Positions 1 through 11,099 of a stretch of 64,000 nucleotides of DNA are shown here, one piece after another. The DNA lies in NCBI GenBank assembly GCA_006386115.1, contig VFIW01000003.1, positions 1,054,001 to 1,118,000 of the forward strand. The letters run 5' to 3'. The translations under genes and the position numbers were made by a program. The DNA is from Globisporangium splendens. Lineage: Eukaryota > Oomycota > Peronosporomycetes > Pythiales > Pythiaceae. Each line of letters begins with the position of its first letter. Within the stretch, counting starts at the first letter, position 1. The notes beneath the pieces are model-generated. The model was given only the letters and a program-made list of their open reading frames with translations, made no database searches and was not told the origin of the DNA.

Positions 1-434
1 TGTGGTTCGCGTACGCGTTCACGAACTGCAGTGCTATCCTTGAAGCTCTCTGGTGGAAGCTGACTGGTCGCGAGCCACAGTGGTTCAACACCGGTGGTGC
101 TTCGCGTGGTTCTATTTCGGAGTTGCCTAATGTGGTGATCTTCCTCGCCAACGTTGTCGGTGTGATATGGGCGATTGTGCGCTTCTTGGCTGGCTACAAC
201 AGCATTCAGACTGCCCACGGCGCGTCGTTGCTGTTTGCGAGTTTGCTGATGGGTCTGTTCCTCGCGTACAAGTTGGGTCCGAGCGTGCGCATGAGCATCC
301 AGGAGTACTTTGGCTGGAGCTACCAGAGTCTGATGGACCAGGGCAACTTCATGGGCTCGACGTCGATCGCCTTCGGTCTCGTGTTCATCGTGTTCTGGGT
401 CTACATCGAGGAGCCGTCGTCCAATCCATTTTAA
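1..434 (+). CDS. CesA: Cellulose synthase, 3' end only (partial)
   Basis: The reading frame is open from base 3 to the TAA at 432-434 and gives about 143 C-terminal residues of a cellulose synthase, the membrane enzyme that polymerises UDP-glucose into beta-1,4-glucan. It aligns almost residue for residue with the C-terminus of the complete CesA at 3627-6896, sharing the blocks SIQEYFGWSYQSLMDQGNFM and WVYIE. Two or three hydrophobic transmembrane segments are visible. The catalytic domain lies upstream of the window. The two genes are in the same orientation about 3.2 kb apart, so this is a tandem CesA pair. Whether this copy has a PH domain cannot be seen. The family call is firm; the subtype is unknown. 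Confidence 0.93.
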   Translation, partial: WFAYAFTNCSAILEALWWKLTGREPQWFNTGGASRGSISELPNVVIFLANVVGVIWAIVRFLAGYNSIQTAHGASLLFASLLMGLFLAYKLGPSVRMSIQEYFGWSYQSLMDQGNFMGSTSIAFGLVFIVFWVYIEEPSSNPF

Positions 435-3400
435 GTTCCTGTTGCTTTGAAAGAGAGAGAGAGAGAAGACTGGATGCAGGCACCCACAGATTGAGGCTGT
501 GGTGAGGCTGCATACATTACACATTCGTGAATTTGGTTGCAATATTTCTTACTTACATTCCAATTTGTATTTGTATTTGCTGGCAACTGTGTTCATTTTT
601 TTCTTTTTGCTCAGCTTTGTGCTGAACCAAACCGAAAACAAAAACGGAAACTTTTGCATTCAGCACGGCTTGAACTACCTCAAGCGACGAAAAAGACACC
701 AACATGGTATCACTCAAAAAATCGACGCATTCCGCTTGGGAGACGATCACCTTCAGAATCAAGTTGACTTTTTTTTCCTCACTGACCAAGCATTAGTAGT
801 TTAGCACAGGCTCGTCGCGAGGAACATCTGCCATGCAGCACTGGATGAACGAATTGCATTCGACTCGCGCAAGCAGTCGGATGATTTTTACAAGTTTGCA
901 AGTCGTCGGATGGTTTTCAGCAGATTGAAAAACGAGAGGTTTTTCAACTTCACGGAGAACATCCCAAAACCCGAGTATTCTTTCTTTGTGTCCGATCGCG
1001 GTGCCAGAAGCTCCATGGCGAACACCACAAACGTTTGATCCGTGAGGTCTTGTGTCCCAAGCCTGGACAGGCGTTTGACGTCTGGAGGAGACGAACTCGA
1101 CGCTGTCACCATCGCAGACACTGCCTGATAGTTCCACTCAAATTTCAGCTTGTAGCTCATTTGGCGCTGACATCTTGAAACCACAGAATAACCTTATGCT
1201 CAACTCGCGGCACGATGGCAATGTCGAGACTTGTTGCCCTGCTCAGTTGAGCTCCGAGTTGGCTCCAATGAGACAGTTGTGGTTAAGATCAAAACTACTA
1301 GCAGTGATCGGCAGCACACTTGGCAATTAGATCTCGCTTTCTTCCTAGCAAAGATTCTTCATACTTCATACGATCATCTTGGTTGACAACCAAAGTGAGA
1401 TGCGTGTGCATTTGCCCGTGCAAATGGCGGCACTGTTCTCATGCAATGACGACGCAGCAGATCTTGGTCGTGTACTGTGACTTAATTCGCGATTCCCACG
1501 ATCTCATCGAGTCACATGCCTCACATGAGCACGTTGGCTCACGCTTCACCGCTTGCAACAATCGACCCGTCGGTCCATCACGTCCGTGACAATCGAACGC
1601 TACATCAAGACATCATCTAATCTCCCATAAGACCGCGAACTGAGATTGGAAAGTAGATAAAGAGATACTCAAAGTGACTGGTTTCAACGTTGGGATCTAC
1701 GATTCTTCATTTGCCATGTTTGAGACACAGTCGTTGAATTTTGTGGCGCTGCATCCGAATTTTCGTCGACGCTGCGTGCACTTGCTGGATGGTGGCTTCT
1801 CGTGGTGAAGATGACGCAACTCATCCAATGCTCATGCGTGACACAAGAAGGACTCGTTGGTGAGCGCGTGATACCCACCATGTCATCTGCTGTCTTCATG
1901 TGGTCGATGCCTCGCACAGGAGACCCGACGCTTCATGAAAAGATACTTTTTTTTCAGTTGAAGTGTCCAGTTAGCTACTGCAACACTCAAAAGTAAAAAA
2001 GTGCGTCATTTATATTATAGTGGTGAGTAGTTTTGCGTGTAAAGGTAGTGTGAGTGATGCTCAAAATACAGTTTGAGCTTCAGTTCTGAATTTTGGATTG
2101 CCAGCTCGTTTTTTCTTCCATCGTTCTGGTTCGCAGTGTATTCTCTCATTGTTCAGCACATATTTAAAGGATAACTGATGCAAAAAAAACAAACAATCGG
2201 AAACCACTGCGCGACGAATGATCCTGAGAGGGGTTTCCGAATTGAAATTTCCTCTCCTCTGCGTCTTGCCCAGCAGATTTTCTGCTCGAGCGCTGCCCGT
2301 TCCTTCATTCGTTGAAAAAGATCCATCCATTCTTTCCCCTTTTACCAGCAACAGGTCGGTCAACAAGATTGAGAATCCTCGCTTGTGTGAGACTCATTGT
2401 TGCGCTGGAAAAACGTGAGCAGATGCGGCTTGTAGACCATTTCCTTGTTTTGTTTGTTTTTATTTTTTCCCAACTCAGGTTCGCAAGCCGCTTGTCGTGT
2501 TGACACGAACCCATTTGTCAAATTGCAGACAATCAAACAAACGCCATCCACTCTCTGCACTGCGCTCAAGCCACACCCAAATATCCAACCAAGCCATGTG
2601 AGTGACAGATGCCGTCAATTGGCAAATAAATCATGTCGTTCGGCCAGAGGGTTCACAACTGTGAGTGTGTGGTTCTCATCCTCAGACAGCACCCAAGTGT
2701 ACCCACTGTGAAGGTTGTGGACTTGTGGCTTGAGCAGGGGGTGCAGGTTGCAGTGATAGATGATATGAAAATCACTTGGTTTTAGTATACTTGAGACTGA
2801 TATGGTGCAGCCTGTGTGTTTGTGTGGCTTGACAAGAGAGACAGCCTTCAGACAGGGTGGGGAGGGGTCCAAGTGCACACAACTCGACGGTAATTTGTAC
2901 CCACTCTGTCCTCTCAACAAGAAAGAGAAAGAGAGAGAGATAGAAACGCGGCGATAAAATCCCCAGCCCTATCCATTGATCATATGGACAGTGACATCGT
3001 CCGCTTACAAACTTCAAGATACGGCGGATCAGCGAGTAGGTGTACGCTCCCAACTCACTTGCTCGTCTTGAAAAAACCTCAAAATGCACCTACCCGCGAC
3101 TGTTCCCCTTTTCCACCGAGGTCACTTTTTTCATCGCCATCCAAACTTCTTTTCACACACACACACACGAGTGCACTGGCTGCTTTGCCGACTTTTTTCA
3201 CGAAGAGGAAGAAGAAGAGCCAGCCTTTCCGTCCACTCTTGCCCTCTCTAGCGATCGAGGGGCTAGGGGTAATTGTTGCTGCGCTCGTCCGCTCCCCTCT
3301 GTTTCCTTCCTCTCTTGAAACAGTCTTTGTGTTGCCTCGCGGTCTTGCCCACTGAGTCTCCCCATACAAACCAAGGCGGTTAGAAAAGAAACTTCCCACA

Positions 3401-3626
3401 AAGGCAAAGAGGCTTTTGGCGGGTCGCCCTCATTTCGAGAGACTCGCGAGCGCAGACAACGGACGAACAGGCGACTAGCACGTAAGATGCCTGCGCTCTC
3501 TCTGTATGCCTCTCTCTCTCTCTCTCTCTCTGTATATGGATGCCTCACATCGTACTCACATTCGCTGTATGCCTCTAGTTCGTACGTACTACCAACGCCG
3601 ACTTGTCGTAGGCTCGCGCGCGCGTC
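435..3626. other. 3.2-kb intergenic region between the two CesA genes
   Basis: No convincing gene is visible. The longest open frames are about 100-120 codons, overlap on both strands and lack recognisable motifs. The region holds a GA-rich run at about 450-465 just after the first CesA stop, a (CA)n tract at about 3154-3168, and a (CT)n tract at about 3510-3531, some 100 bp before the second CesA ATG. The CT tract may lie in the 5' leader or core promoter of that gene, which is inference. Confidence 0.6.
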
Positions 3627-6600
3627 ATGTTTGGGCGGAATGACAAGAAGGCGCCGCTAGGCGCGCAGCAGGACGAGGAGTACGAGCTCCACTCGACGCC
3701 CGCGGCCAGCGAGGCATTCGTGTCGCGGCCCTCGGGTGCGCCCGAGGCGTTCATCTCGCGCCCGTCGACCCAGGAAGCCGAGATCGTGCGTCGCGGAGCT
3801 GGCGGAGGCGCGTACCAAGTCGAGGAAGGACGACCAGTGCCGCAGTCGGGCTACCATGACCCACGCGGACCCCCCGAGCCGGCGGCCGATGTGACCAACG
3901 CAGCCGGCGGCCGTGTGTCGACGCAAAAGGACAACATCATCTCGGTGCACGGCTACCTGCACAAGCAGGGCAAGCGCACGATCAAGGGGCCGATGCATAA
4001 GAGCTGGAAGCGACGTTACTTTGGTGCGTCTGTACTTGGTGTTTATTTTGGAGGAGAGTAAAGCGCGCGTAGCTGACTTTTTGTTTTTGTTTTTTTTCTT
4101 CTTTCTGTTACAGCTTTGGAGAAGGCCAAGATCTTCTACTTCCACAGCCACTTGGAGTGCCGTCAGTACTTTACGACGCGTAACCCAGACCTTGTCGTCG
4201 GTGCGATTGAGTTGAAGGAAGCGCTTCAGCTGCGTCCGTGTGCGCGTCTGGATCTTCCGCACAAGGGTTTCGAGATCACGACCAAGCGTCGTATCTGGGT
4301 ACTGTGTCCTGAGACCGACGACGAGTACCGACTCTGGTTCGAGGGCGTTGAAGAAGCCATCGTCGCGTGCGGCGCGGGCAACATCATTGAACGCAAGCTC
4401 CCGAATGTGCGCAAGTACTACATGAAGGGCATCACGACGTACCGCACGCTGTACTTGCTGTTCATCATCACGGGTATCGCGGAGTTACTCGGGCTAGTGT
4501 TCTGGTTCGTCGTCGGGCTACAGCCGTGCGACTCATCGAATCGGGATCTGGATTGTGAGTCCGTGTACAACGCCACCCCGAACGAGCTCACGTGCCGTGG
4601 CACTCCGTTCAGTGGTTGGTTTACGCCGCCATCGTGGTACATGTCCTTCGCGGGCGTGGACGATGTGGTGTGTTTCCATGACCCACCAATCGCGCAGTGG
4701 GTGTCGTACTTTGCGATGATCTTCGCGGAGCTGCTCACGTTCTTCCTCGGCATCTTTTACTACCTCGGTATGTGGAAGCCAGTGCGTCGAGGTGCTCACT
4801 ACTTTGATGAGTTTGAACCCAGAGTGCCTGATGAGTTGTGGCCAAAGGTCGATGTGTTCTTGTGCCACTACTCGGAGCCTGCGGAAGAAACCATTGATAC
4901 GTTGATGGCGTGCATGAACTTGCAGTACCCTCCTCACTTGCTTCAGATCTACGTGCTGGACGATGGCTACTGCACGACGAAGTGGACGAAGGGCAACCCA
5001 ATTCCAGCTATCGAACTCAACAAGGACGTTCTTGAGAAGTCGGGCGATCTTCGTCAGGAAGTGGCTCAGTTCATGTACGACCGTGTGTGCGACCCGAACG
5101 AAGAGATGGAAGTGTACGCGTGGCGCAAGCTTCACTCGTCTGCGAACTTGCCATCGCCATCTCGTCCAAAGGTTGTTCTCCGAGCGGACTGTGCGGTCGG
5201 CTCGTTCCGTGATGACTACCGCTACCCGGGCTTGCCTCACGTGACGTTCATCGGCCGTGTCAAGCCGGAGAAGCACTTCTCGAAGGCTGGCAACATCAAC
5301 AACGCTTTGTACAACGAAGGCTCGAACGGCCGCTACCTTGTTGTCCTTGACTCTGACATGCAACCGCACCCGAAGTTCATCTTGGCTACCTTGCCGTTCT
5401 TCTTCGATGACGAAGACCGTCAGTTCAAGAACAAGTACGCGTGCTGCACAACGGGGTGCAAGAACGTCGCGAAGATGTGCTGTGCGTCGTGCAAGATCGC
5501 TGGTGTCCCTGAGGAACGTATCAGCTACTGCTCGAAGGAATGCTTTGAAAATGCGATGCACGTTCAGAGCGACTTGCACCGTCGCCAAGTTAACGGCACG
5601 GTGAGTGACACGCGTGCCACGAAGCGCGACTTGCGCTGCGTGAACTGTGACGCGAAGCTCGGAAAGAACGATGTGTGCCGCAAGTGCAACACTGTCAACA
5701 ACACGGTTGATGACGACGTGTCGATCTTGCACACGTACTCGGATGACGTCCGCGACAATGCCGTGGCGTTTGTGCAAACGCCTCAGTACTTCCGTGATTG
5801 TGCTCAGTTGCAGATTGGCGACCCACTTGGGCACCGTAACTCGACGTTCTACGATGCGATCCAGACTGGTCAAGATGGTTATGATTGTGCTGCGTTTGCC
5901 GGCACCAATGCGCTCATTCGTCGTGAAGCTCTGGACTCGATCTCTGGTATTCAATACGGTAGTTTGACGGAAGACTGCTACACTGGTCAGAAGTTGTGTT
6001 CGATGGGCTGGAAAGGACTGTACTTCCGCAAGGATTTTGAAGGTGAAGCTCAGGAACGTATTCGTTTGGCGGAAGGTTTGGTTCCAGACTCGGTCGCTGC
6101 CGCGATGGCACAGCGCCGACGATGGGCCAAGGGTAACTTCCAGACGTTGTTGATGAAGAAGAACGCACGCAAGCACATTGACCCAGAGTGGAAGCGTCCG
6201 CATGTCGCGATTCCGAAGTACCGCAAGCCCAACAACTTCATGCGTCGTGTGTTCTACTTCAACTCGACGATGTACCCTGTGGGCTCGATCTCGGTCATTT
6301 TGTTTTACTACATCACGATCTACTTCTTGTACACCGGGTACGCGCCAATCTACTTGTCGGGTCTTCGTCTGTTGATCGCGTTGGTGCCAAAGATCATCAT
6401 CCAAGGCATGCTCTCAGCGTTGTGCAACCGTGGCGTCGAAAACATCGATGTCGTGCGTTCGCAGGAGTCGTGGTTCGTGTATGCGTTCACGAACTGCTCG
6501 GCGATGTTTGCTGCGCTGTGGTGGAAGCTCACGGGCAAGAAGACCAAGTGGGTCAACAAGCGCGATGCGACGCGTGGTTCGTTTGCCGAGTTGCCAAACG

Positions 6601-6896
6601 TGTTGGTGTTTTTCGGCACTGTGTTCGGCATCGTGTGGGCGATGGTGCGCTACATGGTGGCGTACTACAACCGCGTGTACTCGCATGGTGACTCGATGCT
6701 GTGCGCTGCGGTGCTCATGGGTCTCTTCATCGCGTTCAAGTTGGGTGCGAGTGTGCGTATGAGCATCCAGGAATACTTTGGCTGGAGCTACCAGAGTCTG
6801 ATGGACCAGGGCAACTTCATGGGCTCGTCGTCGCTCGCCGTCGGCATCGTGTTTGTCGTGTTGTGGGTCTACATCGAGAAGCCCGCTTCGTACTAA
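3627..6896 (+). CDS. CesA: Cellulose synthase with N-terminal PH domain (1,059 aa, one intron)
   Basis: Two exons, 3627-4023 and 4114-6896, are joined across a 90-nt GT-AG intron inside the PH domain, restoring the frame through RRYFALEKAK. The PH domain spans roughly residues 107-225, an arrangement known from oomycete CesA proteins. Two transmembrane helices follow, then the GT2 domain with DDG at 415-417, DCAVG starting at 491, DSD at 545-547, TED ending at 753 and QRRRW at 799-803, then several C-terminal helices. All catalytic motifs are present, so the enzyme should be active at the plasma membrane. Between DSD and the VQTPQ block (686-690) sits a segment of about 100 residues rich in paired cysteines, C576 to about C665, resembling a MYND-like finger plus a CxxC/CxxC ribbon. 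The start is the first ATG of the long frame. Same strand as the partial CesA upstream; Gemin6-like follows after 299 bp. Confidence 0.95.
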
Positions 6897-7195
6897 GCAG
6901 CGTTGCCTTTTTTTTCCGAGAGCGTTTATGCCACCAACCACATCCAGTCAGTTCCTCGTCTCTAGTCGTTTGCCTCGTACAGGACTCGTGTTTGCGACTT
7001 GCTTCTATGATGACGAAGAGACCCAGAGAGAGAGAGAGAGAGACCGTGATGTTCGCGCTGCTACTGCTACTTTGCTACTTCATTTTAACCTTCATTAATA
7101 TATGGATGTATAGTGCTCCATGCTTTTTGAGTGGTGGTTGGCTTTGCTTTTTCATTTGAGGATCGTCCCGTCGGCACTCACATCATAGCGCTTCA
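6897..7195. other. Short intergenic spacer with GA repeat
   Basis: This holds the 3' region of CesA and the 5' region of the Gemin6-like gene. A (GA)n tract lies at about 7024-7042 and an AT-rich patch at about 7080-7110. No further gene is seen. Confidence 0.5.
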
Positions 7196-7808
7196 ATGAG
7201 TGGCGGGCTGTTTGCCGCGCACAATGCGCTGATCGGCCACGCCGTGCGGGTCGAGACGACGGATCTGACGTTCACGTGCGGCGTGCTCTACTGCATCGAC
7301 CCCGAGAGCGACAGCGTCGTGCTTTTGAACAAGCGAGAAGCGAAAGAGAACGACGGCAAAGAGAAGCCGTGGAGCGTCAAGATCTTCATGGGCCACAGCG
7401 TCACGGCCATCCGTGCACGGAGCAACGAGGACTACGAGAGTGGCGCAGTGGTGCCTGAGTCACTAGAGAGCATTCGCCAGAGCCTGCAAGCGGATCTCCC
7501 TGCTGTTGTGGATGATGGCGACCAAGAAGCGCTTGAAGCGCGACGCGGCGCACTCTGCGCTCTTTTAACGAAGGTGCGTCACGTCGTGTATACAATGCGC
7601 CTTTGTATGGGCTAATCACGTCACATGCTGGTCTCTTGTGTAGAGCTTTATCCCATGGGAATCAGTGGCACCCGCCAACGGCAAAGTACCACATATCCGG
7701 GTGTTTAACGGCGCGGCGTGCGTGCGACCGCCATTCACGGCGGCGGCCATCGAGTGCGCGAACGCGCAGATCCTCGCGCGGCTGCAGCAGCTGCTCCCGC
7801 AGTTGTGA
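7196..7808 (+). CDS. GEMIN6: Gemin6-like SMN-complex protein (180 aa, one intron)
   Basis: Exons 7196-7573 and 7644-7808 are separated by a 70-nt GT-AG intron in phase 0. Gemin6 is a subunit of the SMN complex, which loads Sm rings onto spliceosomal snRNAs; it has an Sm-like fold that pairs with Gemin7. Residues about 10-75 carry the Sm-like pattern, with GVLYCIDPESDSVVLLN and a later FMGHSV block that matches the IMGHAV of animal Gemin6. The second exon gives a C-terminal region containing IRVFNGAACVRPPF and a final helix NAQILARLQQLL, in the same order as animal Gemin6 (about 167 aa). Without the splice the C-terminal homology would be lost. The call rests on remembered family similarity over both halves; a generic LSm-like protein is the alternative. 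Confidence 0.75.
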
Positions 7809-9086
7809 ATAATTGGAGAGGGTGCTGGTGGGAATTGAGCCGTTGCGGCCCCATTCACGCCACCAGCGTTGGAGAAATTACGTAGGGCAAATCTCGTGAT
7901 CGCGATTCACCACCGAGAGGGAAACGCGAGTCATCTCCCTCGATCGAGTGCCTTACTGGAGGCCTACCCTTTTTTACCCAAGCAGAACGCTCAGAATCAC
8001 CCACAGTGTACCTCAACTTTACCATAACAGTCCGTGTGGGACGCTTTTGCAGAACTGTTCGATGCCGCTCTTTCAATTTGACAAGATGCTGGGTTTTCGG
8101 GGATGAGGATGCAGCCGCCTTGGGGCCAAATGAGCAGCCGATTCGAGCCTCACGCTCTGAGGACGCTGTTGGATATGAGAGTGCGCTGTTGCTGCTTGCG
8201 CTGCCATCTTTCACGCCCTCATTATACAGTTTTCCTCACCAAGCGACTTCAAGACACTCGGAGCACACCTCAGTATGCCTGGACAAGACGTCTGACACCA
8301 GGTCGTCGCCGAAGAGCGTGTGTTCGTAGTCCCAATTTTCCCACCGGACCAAGCACCACCCAAGCATCCCCGAGACCTCGCAATGATAGATCGCATGAGC
8401 AAGATGGACCAGAGCATGTCTTCTCCTCAATTCTCTATGCAGCAGCAGCGTGGTCTCGATCACGAGAAGGACGTTCACGAAGTGCATGTGGTGCAGCCCA
8501 ACTGCCATTGCGGACCCAGGAACCGTCCTAAGCGACCCGTAAGCAGCTGTGTGTGTGTGTGTGTGTGTGTGATTGTGTGCAGTTCGTAGCTGTTGGTTGT
8601 TACATGAGTGCTTTGATGTGAGTTGTGCAGTAAAATCGAATGCAAATGAAGTGCATTGTGTGCATATCATAACAGAAAGGAAAAAAAAAGCGTTTGGAAT
8701 GTTCGCTGAGCAGAGCAAATTCGGAAATGAACCGAACGGAAAGAGTCTCGTTGCAGGCAGATTTCTCGTATTTTTGACAATTTGAATATTTTCAGCTGGT
8801 GCTTGCGGGATCGGATATCCCTCATTTGCTGTGTTCATAAGATCGTCATGCTCTTATAAAGAAGAGGTCCAGTATTTCGTTAAATTCACAACAATCACCT
8901 GTACATCATTAACCTCTCTATTACTAAAACACTCGAAATTATACATCTTTTGTTTACTATATCCATCTAATCAACATAAAGAGGTGATACTATTATGAAA
9001 GGTTGACTGCAAATCTGAGTCGGAGTGCACCCACACACAGCGGGACGTTGCTTCTCAGCTGCTGCCAGCGACATCAGATTCCGAAA
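7809..9086. other. Intergenic region with (GT)n repeat
   Basis: No gene is called. A (GT)n tract lies at about 8549-8571. Several overlapping open frames exist on both strands, including a 200-codon minus frame at 8236-8838 that reads through the GT tract as a His-Thr run. A possible short plus-strand spliced frame around 8301-8620 is discussed under findings. The last 150 bp before the ankyrin gene are AT-rich. Confidence 0.5.
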
Positions 9087-10913
9087 ATGGCGGCGAGCGG
9101 CACCGCGCAGCAGCTCCTTCCGCGCTTCGTGACGCGTCTGCACGTCGTCCTCCGCTACGCGGCGCCGTCGTTCGCGTCTCTGGACCACGTGCTGCGCGCG
9201 ATCAACACATTCGTAGACGACTCGGGCCGCTGGACGATCGTGACAGCGGCCGCGAAAGGGTTCGTGCACCTGCTCGACTACCTCGCGGCGCATCAGGAAC
9301 CGCACATGGATCGCCACTACCGCAATGCGCTGTTCACGAAAGGGATGATCCAAGTCGCGCTGAGTGGCGATCTGGATGTAGCCAAATGGCTCCATGCGTA
9401 CTGTCCCGATGCTGTGGTCACGATGGCGCTCGCGATCGCGGCGTTCAAGGGTCATCTGCACATCCTGCAGTGGCTGCATGCGCACCACAAGCGCCTCGTG
9501 TGGAGTCTCATTGAGATGGACGGCGCGGTCGAGCGCAACCACTTTGACGTTGTCAAATGGCTCCACGAGCACACGAACGTGCAGACGACGGCCATCTTTT
9601 CGCGCAACGGTCGCCAGTATGGTCGCACGGCGTTGGACTTCGCGGCGCGCAATGGGAATCTCAAGATGCTGCAGTGGCTGTATGACCAGGAATACAAAGG
9701 CGGTGCATACGCCGTGGAGCTGGCGGCAGAGAACGGTCACTTGGAGACGCTCTCGTGGCTGCTCGAGCATCGGCCGCATCCGCAGACGCGCTTCGCTGTG
9801 GCGTTGGAGCGCGCTGCCGCGAAGGGTCATCTCGATATCGTCAAGCGGCTTCATACGTGTTTCGATGGACCGTGCAGCCGCATGGCGATGGAAAGTGCCG
9901 CGAAAGGCGGGCACTTGGAACTCGTGGAGTGGTTGCATGAGCATCGTGGTCAAGACGATGCATGCACCGTCGAAGCGATGAACCACGCCGCGGCGGCCGG
10001 CCACCTCGCGACGGTCCAGTGGCTGCATGCAAACAGAACAGAAGGATGCACGGTTAAAGCCATGGATGAAGCGGCATCGAGTGGCCACTTCGATGTTGTC
10101 CAGTGGCTTCACTGCAATCGCGCGGAAGGATGCACTACCAAGGCGATGGATCTAACTGCACGAAACGGCCATCTGAATGTGCTGCAATGGCTTCATGACA
10201 ATCGATCGGAGGGATGCACAACCGACGCCATGGACTTTGCCGCGATGGATGGTCATCTGGAGATCGTACAGTGGCTGCACGAGAACCGAAGCGAAGGTTG
10301 CACTGCTACCGCGATGGACAAGGCTTCGGCAGACGGCCATTTGGATGTCGTACAGTTCTTACACACTCACCGAGCCGAAGGCTGCACGACAGCAGCCATG
10401 GACAAAGCCGCAATGAACGGGCATCTGGAGATCGTACAGTGGCTTCATGCGAATCGGCGCGAAGGCTGCACGAGCGCAGCGATGGACGGCGCTGCAGAGA
10501 ACGGATTCATCCACATCCTCGAGTGGCTGCACGTGCATCGTCGCGAAGGCTGCAGCGTGGACGCAATGGACGAAGCTGCACGTCGGGGCCATCTCAAGGT
10601 CGTGCAGTGGCTGCACGCGAATCGAAGAGAAGGCTGCACGACCAAGGCCATGGACAACGCGATCGGCCGCGGCGACCTGGACATGGTGCTGCTTCTGCAC
10701 TCCCACCGCAGCGAAGGCTGCACTCTGCGTGGCGCGAAAGCCGCGGCCGAAAACAACCAGCTGGACACGCTCGCGTGGGTCTACGAGAACTACCCGGACC
10801 GCGTCGATCTCGCGGCTATCCGTGTGCTGGCCGAGTACGACCGTCGAGGTCCCACGACCACGGGCGGGAACCACTTGTACCTCCGCGAGTGGCTCAAGAG
10901 CAGGGGGCTGTAG
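9087..10913 (+). CDS. Ankyrin-like repeat protein (608 aa)
   Basis: A single-exon frame. The open frame extends upstream to 9003, but the first ATG is at 9087. Residues about 1-130 are a degenerate N-terminal region; the rest is a chain of short ankyrin-like repeats of the WLHxxRxEGCTxxAMD type expanded in oomycetes. Nine consecutive units of exactly 28 residues (84 bp) run from 9999 to 10754 (residues 305-556), preceded by more divergent units of variable length. No signal peptide, membrane segment or catalytic domain is visible, so a protein-binding scaffold role is the likely reading, with no known partner. A 381-codon open frame on the opposite strand is a compositional shadow. It is followed 186 bp downstream by the large hydrolase-like gene. 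Confidence 0.9.
   Translation: MAASGTAQQLLPRFVTRLHVVLRYAAPSFASLDHVLRAINTFVDDSGRWTIVTAAAKGFVHLLDYLAAHQEPHMDRHYRNALFTKGMIQVALSGDLDVAKWLHAYCPDAVVTMALAIAAFKGHLHILQWLHAHHKRLVWSLIEMDGAVERNHFDVVKWLHEHTNVQTTAIFSRNGRQYGRTALDFAARNGNLKMLQWLYDQEYKGGAYAVELAAENGHLETLSWLLEHRPHPQTRFAVALERAAAKGHLDIVKRLHTCFDGPCSRMAMESAAKGGHLELVEWLHEHRGQDDACTVEAMNHAAAAGHLATVQWLHANRTEGCTVKAMDEAASSGHFDVVQWLHCNRAEGCTTKAMDLTARNGHLNVLQWLHDNRSEGCTTDAMDFAAMDGHLEIVQWLHENRSEGCTATAMDKASADGHLDVVQFLHTHRAEGCTTAAMDKAAMNGHLEIVQWLHANRREGCTSAAMDGAAENGFIHILEWLHVHRREGCSVDAMDEAARRGHLKVVQWLHANRREGCTTKAMDNAIGRGDLDMVLLLHSHRSEGCTLRGAKAAAENNQLDTLAWVYENYPDRVDLAAIRVLAEYDRRGPTTTGGNHLYLREWLKSRGL
9999..10754 (+). repeat. Nine tandem 84-bp coding repeats (ankyrin-like units)
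   Basis: Nine consecutive 84-bp units each encode a 28-residue repeat with the core WLHxxRxEGCT and AMD. No indels break the period. Units 2-6 are the most alike; the last two drift (LLLHSHR, then loss of AMD). The exact period suggests expansion by unequal crossing-over. Confidence 0.88.
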
Positions 10914-11099
10914 CTTGTGTATTAATATGTGGTAGTATGCACGACGAGGTGCATCGTTCTGCCTTCGCTGCTCTACCTGTCCATACATTGCCTTGTTTGT
11001 TTATCACTCTGCCAATTGCATTGCATCGTTCTACCCAAAAAGGCACATATTATTCGTTTGTACCGTTTATGTATGCGTTCTATACTCTGCTTCAGTTGT

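Noticed and set aside
4533..6404. 623-codon open frame on the strand opposite to CesA
   Set aside because: It is the mirror of a strongly GC3-biased gene that avoids the codons which would be stops on the other strand. It has no recognisable domain, and its product is Arg/Val/His-rich low complexity.
8236..8838. 200-codon minus-strand frame between Gemin6-like and ankyrin genes
   Set aside because: It reads the (GT)n tract as a His-Thr run, has no family resemblance and overlaps competing plus-strand frames.
8967..10112. 381-codon minus-strand open frame over the ankyrin gene
   Set aside because: Its apparent repeats are the reverse reading of the ankyrin units; no independent motif, start context or promoter.
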